From W589 sp964611805 (GTDB taxonomy: Bacteria > Chloroflexota > Dehalococcoidia > Dehalococcoidales > Fen-1064), in contig CAZTBG010000021.1 in NCBI GenBank assembly GCA_964611805.1, positions 1 to 34,977 of the forward strand: a stretch of 34,977 nt of DNA, in the 5' to 3' direction. This document shows positions 21,956 to 29,486 of the stretch, piece after piece; position 1 is the stretch's first letter; each line of letters begins with the position of its first letter. The notes under the pieces are model-generated. The model worked only from the letters and a program-made list of their open reading frames with translations, was not told the DNA's origin and ran no database searches. Position numbers and translations under genes: made by a program.

Positions 21956-23746
21956 ATGGTTTCGGGCAAGAAGCAGGAAGCAAACGTAGATAAAAACCTG
22001 GAAGTGATGCGACACTCTGCGTCCCATGTGATGGCGGAGGCGGTCCTGTCCATGTTCCCTGATGCTAAATTCGGCATCGGGCCGACAATTGAGAATGGCT
22101 TCTATTACGATTTCGAACTGCCGCGCACTTTGACCCCGGATGACCTGCCTGTCATCGAGGCGAAGATGAAGGAGATTGTGTCGGCGGATGCGCCCTTTGT
22201 CCACGAGGAAGTGACCAAAGATGATGCGCGGAAGCTGTTTGCTGCCCAGCCCTACAAGCTGGAGCTGATTGACGAGATTCCTGATGAGACGGTTACCATA
22301 TACCGGCAGGGCTCGTTTACCGATTTGTGCCGTGGCCCCCACGTAAGCTCCACTGGTGAAATCGGGGCCTTCAAGCTGCTCAGTATCGCCGGTGCCTACT
22401 GGCGGGGCAGCGAGAAAAACCCTATGCTCCAGCGGATATACGGTACTGCTTTCAATCAACAGCGTGAAATCGAGGAATATTTAGAAGCGCAGGAGGAGTT
22501 GAAGAAAAGAGACCACAGAAAGATAGGCAGGGATTTAGACCTCTTTGTGTTTTCCGACTTGGTTGGAAAAGGTCTGCCTATCCTCACGGAAAAGGGCTCG
22601 GTAATAAGAAGAGAGCTGGAACGTTTCATAGTCGATGAGGAAATTAAAAGAGGCTATAAACACATCTACACACCCGATTTGGCAAAAGTAGAATTATTTA
22701 AAGTATCCGGTCATTATCCCTATTACAAAGACACAATGTATCCGGTTATGAAGATTGATGAAGAAGAACTGATTCTTAGGCCGATGACCTGTCCGCACCA
22801 TTACCAGTATTACGCCAGCCAGCCGAGGTCTTATAGAGAGCTTCCATTCCGGATTGCCGAACTGGCAAAACAATTCCGCTATGAAAAATCCGGTGAACTG
22901 ACCGGGTTGATGAGGGTACGCATGTTTTGCCTAGCTGATTCACATATTATCTGTCAGCCAGAACAGGCCGTGGGTGAACTGAACCAGGTACTGGACCTGA
23001 TAGAGTACGTCGCTTCAGTACTGGGATATGAGCATGGCAAAGAATATCGATACCGGTTATCCCTAGGCGACAGGAAAGATGAGAAGAAGTATTACAAAGA
23101 TGACCAGGCCTGGGATTACGCCGAGGCCGTCCTGCGGGACGTACTGGTACAGAGGAAGACCAACTATTTCGAGGCAGAAGATGAGGCTGCTTTCTATGGC
23201 CCAAAGATAGACATTCAGATGAAAAATATTGCCGGCAGGGAAGATACAGCTTTCACTGTCCAGTATGATTTTGTGGCGCCAAAACGCTTCAACCTTACTT
23301 ATATTGACAAGGATGGTCAGGAGAAAGAACCTATCGTCATTCACCGGTCTTCAATTGGTGCCATAGAAAGGACCATGGCTTTTCTTATCGAACACTATGC
23401 CGGGGCTTTTCCCGTCTGGCTGGCACCGGTGCAGGTGATGATTATTCCGGTAGCGGACCGCCATCTGGACTATGCCCGCAAAATTGAGGCAGAGCTGAAA
23501 AAGGATGGAGTCCGTGCCGAGGTCGATGACCGTTCCGAAAGGATGAACCAGAAGATTCGACAGGCACAACTCGACAAAGTACCCTGTATGCTCATCGTCG
23601 GTGACCGTGAAGTGGAGAACGGGACAGTCTCCGTGCGCCTGCGCAGCGGTGAGCAACTACCTGCCGAGTCCACCAGCAGGTTCAGGGAAGCCCTCAGGAA
23701 AACGGTAGCCGGGCGAGCCCGCGAACTGGTTATGCTTGATTCTTGA
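21956..23746 (+). CDS. thrS: Threonyl-tRNA synthetase lacking the N-terminal TGS domain
   Basis: From ATG 21956 the product is 596 aa. It starts directly with the editing region (MRHSASHVMAEAVLSMFPDA, then GPTIENGFYYD and DLCRGPHVSSTG), so the roughly 60-residue TGS domain of typical bacterial ThrRS is absent. The class II core follows with motif 1, the zinc-site Cys in MTCPHH (about residue 281), motif 2 (FRYEKSGELTGLMRVR), YGPKIDIQM, motif 3 (HRSSIGAIERTMAF) and the anticodon-binding domain (about 485-590). The DNA from about 22490 to 23390 is clearly richer in A, T and AGA/AAA/ATA codons than either end, suggesting a recombinant core. No strong ribosome binding site precedes the ATG. Confidence 0.94.
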   Translation: MVSGKKQEANVDKNLEVMRHSASHVMAEAVLSMFPDAKFGIGPTIENGFYYDFELPRTLTPDDLPVIEAKMKEIVSADAPFVHEEVTKDDARKLFAAQPYKLELIDEIPDETVTIYRQGSFTDLCRGPHVSSTGEIGAFKLLSIAGAYWRGSEKNPMLQRIYGTAFNQQREIEEYLEAQEELKKRDHRKIGRDLDLFVFSDLVGKGLPILTEKGSVIRRELERFIVDEEIKRGYKHIYTPDLAKVELFKVSGHYPYYKDTMYPVMKIDEEELILRPMTCPHHYQYYASQPRSYRELPFRIAELAKQFRYEKSGELTGLMRVRMFCLADSHIICQPEQAVGELNQVLDLIEYVASVLGYEHGKEYRYRLSLGDRKDEKKYYKDDQAWDYAEAVLRDVLVQRKTNYFEAEDEAAFYGPKIDIQMKNIAGREDTAFTVQYDFVAPKRFNLTYIDKDGQEKEPIVIHRSSIGAIERTMAFLIEHYAGAFPVWLAPVQVMIIPVADRHLDYARKIEAELKKDGVRAEVDDRSERMNQKIRQAQLDKVPCMLIVGDREVENGTVSVRLRSGEQLPAESTSRFREALRKTVAGRARELVMLDS

Positions 23747-23810
23747 TTTATGATATGATATTGTATGTGTCCGTGATGTACCGATATTCCAAGGAGAGGT
23801 GAACTAGAAC

Positions 23811-24401
23811 ATAGTCAAACAACAGCGCGTCAACGAGCAGATCAGGGCTCCTGAGGTTCGCGTCGTCGGCGAAAAAGGGGAGCAGCTGGGTATAGTGCCT
23901 CTGGCTCAGGCACGGGAGCTTGCGCGCAAAAGCAGCCTCGACCTTGTAGAGGTGGCGCCCACGGCAGTGCCGCCAGTTTGTCGGCTGCTTGATTACGGAA
24001 AGTACAAGTACGAGCAGGCTAAGCGGGAGCGCGGAGATAGACGGAGCCAGAAGATATCATTGCTCAGGGAGGTCCGGCTGCGTCCGAAGATAGGTGACCA
24101 CGACTTCAACTCGAAAGCCCGAACTGCCAGAAAGCTACTAACTGGAGGGGATAAGCTAAAAGTAACGATACTGTTCCGGGGCAGGGAAGTTACCCATCCT
24201 GAACTGGGCTGGAAGCTGCTGCAGCGAATGGCCAAGGAGCTTGAGGACATATCTTCGCTGGAGAGACAGCCCGCGATGGAGGGGCGGCGCATGAATATCA
24301 TTCTGAGCCCGGCAAGTACGCAGAAAGGTAAGGCCAAAGAAGCACAGGCCAAAGAAGTACAGGCTAAAGAACCACAATATGCCAAAACTGAAGACTCATA
24401 A
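23811..24401 (+). CDS. infC: Translation initiation factor IF-3, AUA start
   Basis: IF-3 binds the 30S subunit and enforces initiator tRNA and start-codon selection. Conserved N-terminal residues (QQRVNEQIRAPEVRVVGEKG) lie upstream of the first ATG/GTG/TTG-type start (GTG 23895), and an in-frame TAG at 23805 limits the start. The only sensible codon is ATA 23811, with GAGGTG about 9 bases upstream; infC genes characteristically use AUU-type starts for autoregulation by IF-3 itself. The product is 196 aa with N domain, linker helix (YGKYKYEQAKRER) and C domain (LREVRLRPKIGDHD, VTILFRGRE). The C-terminus carries an extra Lys/Gln/Glu-rich tail with three 15-base repeats. The end overlaps rpmI by 23 bases. 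Confidence 0.93.
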   Translation: MVKQQRVNEQIRAPEVRVVGEKGEQLGIVPLAQARELARKSSLDLVEVAPTAVPPVCRLLDYGKYKYEQAKRERGDRRSQKISLLREVRLRPKIGDHDFNSKARTARKLLTGGDKLKVTILFRGREVTHPELGWKLLQRMAKELEDISSLERQPAMEGRRMNIILSPASTQKGKAKEAQAKEVQAKEPQYAKTEDS

Positions 24402-24582
24402 AGGTGCAAAGAAGCGCTTCCATATTACCGGCACTGGGAAGATAATGCGGGCGAAGGGTGGTAAAAGTCACCTGCGGCGGCGTAAACCGGCAAGGGTAAA
24501 ACGTCTCTATGACGAGATGGTTCTCTTGAGTAAGAGCGATAAGCCACGGGTTAAGAGGCTCCTGCCCTATGGGATGAAGTGA
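24379..24582 (+). CDS. rpmI: Ribosomal protein bL35
   Basis: This 67-aa basic protein of the 50S subunit has the family start MPKLKTHKGAKKRFHITGTG and a Lys/Arg-rich body (KSHLRRRKPARVKRL). The ATG lies inside the 3' end of infC (23-base overlap), so translation is probably coupled. The order infC-rpmI-rplT is standard. Confidence 0.97.
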   Translation: MPKLKTHKGAKKRFHITGTGKIMRAKGGKSHLRRRKPARVKRLYDEMVLLSKSDKPRVKRLLPYGMK

Positions 24583-24675
24583 GTCCTGTCTAAAGAGGCT
24601 TTACCAGCTGGACTGACCCCACTTGTTCGCAGAGTATTGTAGATTAACCGTTCGTAGGGGACGAGGAGGAATAGA

Positions 24676-25035
24676 TTGCCACGAGTAAAGAGAGGGGTGA
24701 CCTCTCACCGGCGACACAAGAAGGTGCTTGCCCTGACCAAGGGGCACCGCGCTACCAAGCACTCCCTTATCCGCCGTGCTAATGAGTCTATGCTCAAGTC
24801 TCTGAGCTATGCCTATGCACACCGTCGGGAGCGAAAGGGTGATATGCGGCGTTTATGGATTACGCGGGTCAATGCCGCCAGCCGGGCTGAGGGACTCACC
24901 TACGGGCAGCTAATTAGCGGGTTGAAGAAGTCAGGAGTGGAAGTTAACCGCAAGATGCTGGCAGATATGGCTGTCAGCGAACCGGAGTCCTTTAGCAACC
25001 TGGTCAGTGTGGCCAGGGAGCAGGTTAAGGGCTAA
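24676..25035 (+). CDS. rplT: Ribosomal protein bL20
   Basis: This 119-aa 50S assembly protein binds 23S rRNA. It has the long basic N-terminal helix (PRVKRGVTSHRRHKKVLALT) and the globular C-terminal domain (RRLWITRVNAASRAEGLTYG). It starts at TTG 24676 with AGGAGG about 6 bases upstream. The 93-base gap after rpmI shows no obvious mRNA mimic of the L20 site. An intrinsic terminator follows at 25065. Confidence 0.97.
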   Translation: MPRVKRGVTSHRRHKKVLALTKGHRATKHSLIRRANESMLKSLSYAYAHRRERKGDMRRLWITRVNAASRAEGLTYGQLISGLKKSGVEVNRKMLADMAVSEPESFSNLVSVAREQVKG

Positions 25036-25064
25036 CTAATAATTAATTGTCCGGGACAAAAATA

Positions 25065-25094
25065 CCCCTTCTCTCTGGCAGAGGAGGGGTTTTT
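25065..25094 (+). terminator. Intrinsic terminator of the thrS-rplT operon
   Basis: CCCCTTCTCT-CTGGC-AGAGGAGGGG (10 pairs, one G-U) followed by TTTTT, 29 bases after the rplT stop. It separates the ribosomal operon from pheST. Confidence 0.9.
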
Positions 25095-25180
25095 ATATGG
25101 AGATTTTAAGCACATATCTTGAGGTTGGTAATGGTTAATCTGTTTATTCCTGTTCCGTTTACCTCTGTAGGTGGAGAAAG

Positions 25181-25235
25181 CCAAGGGGGACACCCCCTTG
25201 GAATCCCCCTGCCAAGAGGGGTTCCACCCCTCTTG
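25181..25235. repeat. Two adjacent perfect G/C hairpins
   Basis: CCAAGGGGG-ACA-CCCCCTTGG (25181-25201) and CAAGAGGGG-TTCCA-CCCCTCTTG (25213-25235), each a 9-bp stem, 11 bases apart. There is no T tract. The arms resemble each other (CAAGnGGGG), suggesting duplication of a REP-like unit. Confidence 0.55.
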
Positions 25236-25424
25236 AACACCCCAAAACGGTGTGAGGGTAGTCTTCGGGCAGGGGTCGTTCGCACCTTAGAGAGTGCCGC
25301 CCTGTTCTATCAAGAGCCTGGAGAGTAACTATAGGCAAAGAGTCCTAGAGAGACGAAGGCTCAGAAGTAAATAAACATTACTGCCGTTTATGGGGAGTTT
25401 TAGAGGGCGCAGCCCTCTTATATT

Positions 25425-25475
25425 GATTTTCCCCTTCCCCTCTGGGAAAGGGGATACAGGGGATGGGGCCGCCAA
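25425..25475. repeat. Dispersed intergenic repeat (second copy)
   Basis: The segment GGGAAAGGGGATACAGG followed directly by GGATGGGGCCGCC matches the flanks of the repeat at 11706-11814, without the palindromic insert. The preceding CCCCTTCCCCTCTGGG is complementary to part of it. Confidence 0.4.
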
Positions 25476-25548
25476 TACCAAACACGGAAGCGAGGCAACC
25501 AAGAGAATACCGGGTGTTAATGCTAATCATATGGACGAGCACATTCCC

Positions 25549-25578
25549 TTGACCCTTCACCGAATGATAGCCTATAAT
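25549..25578 (+). promoter_or_regulatory. Promoter of pheS-pheT
   Basis: TTGACC (25549-25554), 18 bases, consensus TATAAT (25573-25578). The start is expected near 25585, about 12 bases before the pheS ATG. No leader peptide or attenuator fits in this space. Confidence 0.7.
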
Positions 25579-25596
25579 CCAACGTGAGAGTGAGCA

Positions 25597-26652
25597 ATGC
25601 GTGAACAGCTGGAAGGACTGCTGACAAAGGCCCGGCGGGAGCTTTCGGGCATCAATGAAATTAAAGACCTTGAATCGTGGCGGATTCGCTACCTGGGCAG
25701 GAAGAGCGAGCTGACCAATGTCCTGCGTGGCCTGGCTGCCCTGCCACTCGAGGAAAGAAAAGCGGTCGGGGCGCGTGCCAACGAGGTCAAGTCCCTGCTT
25801 TCTGAGGGGCTGAACCAGAAGACCGAGGAACTGAAAAGGGAGTCGGCGCAGAAGTCGCTTCGGGTGGATGATGCCCTGCTTGCCCGCGGTGATATAACCC
25901 TGCCCGGTCGCCACTATCCGGTGGGTCGGCTGCACCCGATTACCCGGACACTTAACGAGATGACCGAAATCTTTGTCTCAATGGGCTTCAAGGTATTTGA
26001 GGGGCCGGAGGTCGAGTGGGACTACTACAACTTCGAGGCGCTCAACTTTCCCGAAGAACACCCATCCCGTGATGACTATTCAACCTTCTGGGTAGACCGC
26101 CTGACATCTCCCAGAGGCTGGAAAGGCCTGCTGCGGACGCACACAACGTCGGTGTCAGCGCGTGCTGTTGAGACAATGGAGCCTCCGATTAGAATAATTG
26201 AACCGGGTAAGTGCTATCGCTATGAGGCCACCGACGCGACCCACGGCATAATGTTCTATCAGCTTGATGGCCTGGCAGTGGATAAAGGCATTACTATGGC
26301 TGACCTTAAAGGGACACTATACGAGTTTGCCCGTCGCTATTTCGGCGAGGACAGGCGGGTGCGTTTTCGCTGTGACTTTTTCCCCTTTGTTGAGCCGGGC
26401 GTCGAGATGGCTATTGAGTGTGCCATCTGTCATGGCGAGGGCTGCCAGCTATGCCGCAATGAAGGCTGGCTGGAGATACTGGGGGCAGGGATGACCCATC
26501 CTGAGGTGCTCAGGCGAGGGGGCATTGACCCCGATGTCTACACAAGCTTTGCCTTTGGCATGGGTGTCGAGCGGATGCCGATGCTGCGTTATGGCGTTGA
26601 TGATATGCGCCTTTTCTATTCGAATGACCTAAGGTTCCTCAGGCAGTTTTGA
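25597..26652 (+). CDS. pheS: Phenylalanyl-tRNA synthetase alpha subunit
   Basis: The 351-aa catalytic subunit forms an alpha2-beta2 enzyme with PheT. An N-terminal coiled coil (about 1-90) for tRNA binding precedes the class II core: HPITRTLNEMTEIFVSMGF (motif 1), THTTSVSARAVE, KCYRYEATDATHGIMFYQLD (motif 2) and FAFGMGVERMPML (motif 3). A four-Cys knuckle, CAICHGEGCQLC (about residues 273-284), sits before WLEILGAGM, as in many bacterial PheS. Normal length. Only a weak GTGAG precedes the ATG. Confidence 0.97.
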   Translation: MREQLEGLLTKARRELSGINEIKDLESWRIRYLGRKSELTNVLRGLAALPLEERKAVGARANEVKSLLSEGLNQKTEELKRESAQKSLRVDDALLARGDITLPGRHYPVGRLHPITRTLNEMTEIFVSMGFKVFEGPEVEWDYYNFEALNFPEEHPSRDDYSTFWVDRLTSPRGWKGLLRTHTTSVSARAVETMEPPIRIIEPGKCYRYEATDATHGIMFYQLDGLAVDKGITMADLKGTLYEFARRYFGEDRRVRFRCDFFPFVEPGVEMAIECAICHGEGCQLCRNEGWLEILGAGMTHPEVLRRGGIDPDVYTSFAFGMGVERMPMLRYGVDDMRLFYSNDLRFLRQF

Positions 26653-26653
26653 T

Positions 26654-29074
26654 ATGCAGATTTCATTGAACTGGCTAAAAGAATACGTTGACATAGACCT
26701 GCCACCTAAGGAAGTGGCCCGGCGATTGACCATGGCCGGCACTGAGGTCAAAGGCATGCAGGTCATTGGTGAAAACTGGGGAAATATCGTCGTAGGCAGG
26801 ATAACCGCCGTAAACCCGCACCCCAACGCCGACCGGCTTACCCTGGTCACCATCGACCTCGGTGGCGGTGAGGAAACGGTTGTTTGCGGTGCGCCTAATG
26901 TCACCGTCGGTGCCAGGGTGGCCTATGCCCCAGTAGGTGCTCGCCTTATCAATCCCCACACCGGTAAGCAGGAAACGTTGAAATCAGCCAAGATACGCGG
27001 CGTGGTCTCCAGCGGCATGGCCTGTTCGGAGAAGGAACTGGGTATTTCGGAAGACCACACAGGGATTCTAATTCTATCGGAGGAGGCCGAAATAGGCAGA
27101 CCATTGGCCGATTACCTGGGCGATGTCATTTTCAACATGGATGTTACCCCCAACCGGCCTGACTGCCTCTCGATAATCGGCCTGGCCAGAGAGATTGCCG
27201 CTCTTACTGGCAAGACAGCGCACCTGCCCGATGCCGGCCATGAGGAGACGGACCCACCGGTGGAGAGTCAGGTGTCGGTGGAGATTGCTGCCCCCGACCT
27301 CTGTCCCCGGTACTGTGCCAGCCTGATTAGGGGGATTAGTATCGGCGAATCGCCGCAGTGGATGCAGGAACGCCTCATCTCCTACGGTATGCGGCCGATA
27401 AATAACATCGTCGACGTGACCAACTTCGTTATGCTTGAGTACGGGCAGCCGCTGCATGCCTTCGACTACGAGAAGCTACGGGGTAGAAAGATAATTGTCC
27501 GCCGTGCCGGTGAGGGCGAGGAGATAGTCAGCCTTGACGGAGTCGAGAGGGTTCTTGGTGGGAACATGCTGGTGATTGCCGATGCGGAACGTGCCGTGGC
27601 GGTGGCCGGTGTCATGGGTGGTGCCAATAGTGAGGTCACTGAAGAAACAACCTCGATACTGCTGGAATCGGCCAGCTTCAACCCGCGGAGTATCCACTAT
27701 ACGGGACGGACGCTGGACATGCCCAGTGAGGCGTGTATGCGGTTCGAGAGGGGTATCAGTCCTGAGCTTACCATGCCGGCAATAAAACGGGCGACGCAGC
27801 TTATCGCCGAGCTTGGCGGTGGGCAGGTGGCCAGGGGTATCATTGATGTTTACCCCGGCAAGGTGGAACCGCAGCCGGTGACTATCACCACTGAAGAAGT
27901 AAAGAGGGTACTTGGCGTGGAGTTCAGCCGGGAGCAGATTGAGACCACGTTGAACTTGCTGGGCTTCGAGTGCCAGGCTGGTTCTTCCGCATCGGAGGTA
28001 GTGGCGATGGCGCCTTACTGGCGGAGTGATATCGGTATACCGGTGGACCTTGTGGAGGAGGTTGCCCGTATTATCGGCTATGACGAAATCCCGACCACAA
28101 TGTTGAATACTCCGATACCCCGGCAGAACCCCGACCCTGTTATCGGGCTGGAACGAGCGCTCGGGGAGACTCTTACTGGTTACGGTTTCCACGAGATTGT
28201 TTCCAACCCGCTGGTGGACCTGGAGACGGTGAACAGGCTATATCCGGAGTCACATTCACCTTCTCCGGTCCCGCTCAAGCTGGCCAATCCGATGTCGATA
28301 ATGCATGAGTACCTCCGCCCCAACCTGCGGGTGTGTTTGATGGCAGCCCTGGTAACCAATCGACGTGCTGAGGGCCCTGTCCGACTCTACGAAATGGGAA
28401 AGGTCTATCTCCCCCGCCCCAATGACCTGCCTGATGAGGTCGAGATGCTCTGCGGTGTGCTAAGTGGCCCGCGAGGTGAACCGTCCTGGCAGGATATGTC
28501 CGGCAGGTCGGATGAAGTGGTGTCATTCGATTTCTTTGATGCCAAGGGGGTCGTCGAGGGGCTGCTTTCTCGATTAGGAGCGAATGCCAGCTACCAGCCT
28601 TCCTCAGATGAGACCCTGCACCCGGTAAAACAGGCTGCTATCGTGGTTAACGGTGGGCAAATTGGTGTCATCGGGGAGCTCCACCCGGCTGTGGCGGAAG
28701 CCTTTGATATACCGGGGCCGGTGTATCTCTTCGAGCTTAGCCTGCCGGTGCTGCTACCGCTCACCCGGGAGCGCCGGATGTTCCAACCGATACCGCGCTT
28801 TCCGGCTACAGTAAGGGACGTTGCCCTGGTGGTTGATGCCGGGACTGCCTATCAGCAGGTGGTCGATATCATCAGGGGCTTTCCACTGGTGGAGCAGGTG
28901 GCGCTGTTTGATGTTTACTCCGGCGACCAGGTCCCACCGGGGAAGAAGTCGCTCGCCTGCCGGATTACCTATCAGTCACCGGGCCATACCCTGACCGATG
29001 AAGAGGTCAGCAGGGTCCAGAAGCGGATTCTTGACAGACTTTCACGAGACCTTGGTGCCACGCTGCGTTCCTGA
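26654..29074 (+). CDS. pheT: Phenylalanyl-tRNA synthetase beta subunit
   Basis: The 806-aa subunit binds tRNA and edits Tyr-tRNA-Phe. Order: N-terminal MQISLNWLKEYVD, EMAP-II-type tRNA-binding domain (about 40-150; HPNADRLTLVTIDLGGGE), B3/B4 editing domain (about 215-390; NNIVDVTNFVMLEYGQPLHAFD), B5 domain (about 405-475), a catalytic-like core and the C-terminal ferredoxin-fold anticodon domain (about 715-805; FPATVRDVALVVDAG). It follows pheS by one base. Full length; nothing unusual. Confidence 0.97.
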   Translation: MQISLNWLKEYVDIDLPPKEVARRLTMAGTEVKGMQVIGENWGNIVVGRITAVNPHPNADRLTLVTIDLGGGEETVVCGAPNVTVGARVAYAPVGARLINPHTGKQETLKSAKIRGVVSSGMACSEKELGISEDHTGILILSEEAEIGRPLADYLGDVIFNMDVTPNRPDCLSIIGLAREIAALTGKTAHLPDAGHEETDPPVESQVSVEIAAPDLCPRYCASLIRGISIGESPQWMQERLISYGMRPINNIVDVTNFVMLEYGQPLHAFDYEKLRGRKIIVRRAGEGEEIVSLDGVERVLGGNMLVIADAERAVAVAGVMGGANSEVTEETTSILLESASFNPRSIHYTGRTLDMPSEACMRFERGISPELTMPAIKRATQLIAELGGGQVARGIIDVYPGKVEPQPVTITTEEVKRVLGVEFSREQIETTLNLLGFECQAGSSASEVVAMAPYWRSDIGIPVDLVEEVARIIGYDEIPTTMLNTPIPRQNPDPVIGLERALGETLTGYGFHEIVSNPLVDLETVNRLYPESHSPSPVPLKLANPMSIMHEYLRPNLRVCLMAALVTNRRAEGPVRLYEMGKVYLPRPNDLPDEVEMLCGVLSGPRGEPSWQDMSGRSDEVVSFDFFDAKGVVEGLLSRLGANASYQPSSDETLHPVKQAAIVVNGGQIGVIGELHPAVAEAFDIPGPVYLFELSLPVLLPLTRERRMFQPIPRFPATVRDVALVVDAGTAYQQVVDIIRGFPLVEQVALFDVYSGDQVPPGKKSLACRITYQSPGHTLTDEEVSRVQKRILDRLSRDLGATLRS

Positions 29075-29118
29075 TATCCCTATTGATTGAAGACCAGTTG
29101 GGGTGTATTTTCTGACGG

Positions 29119-29147
29119 TTGATTTCCTTTTGTTTATCTAGTATAAT
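29119..29147 (+). promoter_or_regulatory. Promoter of the AbrB-arsM operon
   Basis: TTGATT (29119-29124), 17 bases, consensus TATAAT (29142-29147). The expected start is near 29154, inside the operator described next. Confidence 0.75.
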
Positions 29148-29162
29148 CAGAATATACTGATT
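29145..29162. promoter_or_regulatory. Inverted-repeat operator over the -10 box and start site
   Basis: AATCAG-AATATA-CTGATT is a perfect 6+6 inverted repeat overlapping the -10 box and start point. A second imperfect dyad, GAATA-ATAA-TATTC, follows at 29168-29181. Both are placed to repress. Candidate ligands are the AbrB-like protein encoded next or an ArsR-type repressor encoded elsewhere. Confidence 0.5.
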
Positions 29163-29197
29163 TATCTGAATAATAATATTCCGTGGAGGTTGTTCTG

Positions 29198-29464
29198 ATG
29201 GATACAGTCGGAAATAATGGGTTTTGTGGCCCGGAGCCTGGCACTTGCTGCCGTGTTGAGGCGCTGGTCAGTGTCGATGAAAGAGGGCAGATGGTCCTCC
29301 CGAAGGAGCTAAGGGAAAAGGCTGGCATCCGGGCTGGCAATAAGCTTGCGCTCACCGCCTGGGAGAAAGACGGAAAGGTATGTTGCATCACGATGACCAA
29401 AGTGGAAGAGCTCGCCGACATGGTCAGAGCAACACTCGGACCGGTGATGAAAGAGATTCTGTAA
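29198..29464 (+). CDS. AbrB/MazE/SpoVT-type DNA-binding protein with cysteine pairs
   Basis: From ATG 29198 (GGAGG 8 bases upstream) the product is 88 aa. The central swapped-hairpin domain is clear (VSVDERGQMVLPKELREKAGIRAGNKLAL, shown in part as residues 29-57). Unusually it carries CGPEPGTCC near the N-terminus (residues 10-18) and a further VCC in the core, giving candidate thiol ligands for As(III) or another soft metal or metalloid. A C-terminal helix (VEELADMVRATLGPVMKEI) follows. It is the first gene of an operon with the arsenite methyltransferase, 22 bases downstream, so it probably regulates or senses for that gene (inference). Confidence 0.85.
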   Translation: MDTVGNNGFCGPEPGTCCRVEALVSVDERGQMVLPKELREKAGIRAGNKLALTAWEKDGKVCCITMTKVEELADMVRATLGPVMKEIL

Positions 29465-29486
29465 GACAAAAGGGGGAGTGGTTGAT

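Larger units (their letters stand above)
25036..25548. other. Intergenic region of about 510 bases, terminator and palindromic repeats
   Basis: It contains the rplT terminator, two perfect hairpins (25181-25235) and a dispersed repeat (25425-25475), each listed separately. An open frame at 25119-25328 runs straight through the hairpins and has no ribosome binding site, so I do not call it a gene. Confidence 0.6.

Noticed and set aside
21806..22459. N-terminal extension of the MFS frame (615 aa version)
   Set aside because: It is antisense to thrS, not membrane-like, and lies upstream of the promoter.
25119..25328. 69-aa ORF between rplT and pheS
   Set aside because: It runs through two perfect hairpins and lacks a ribosome binding site.
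25181..25475. CRISPR-like repeats between rplT and pheS
   Set aside because: The units are hairpins and a dispersed repeat with no regular spacer pattern.
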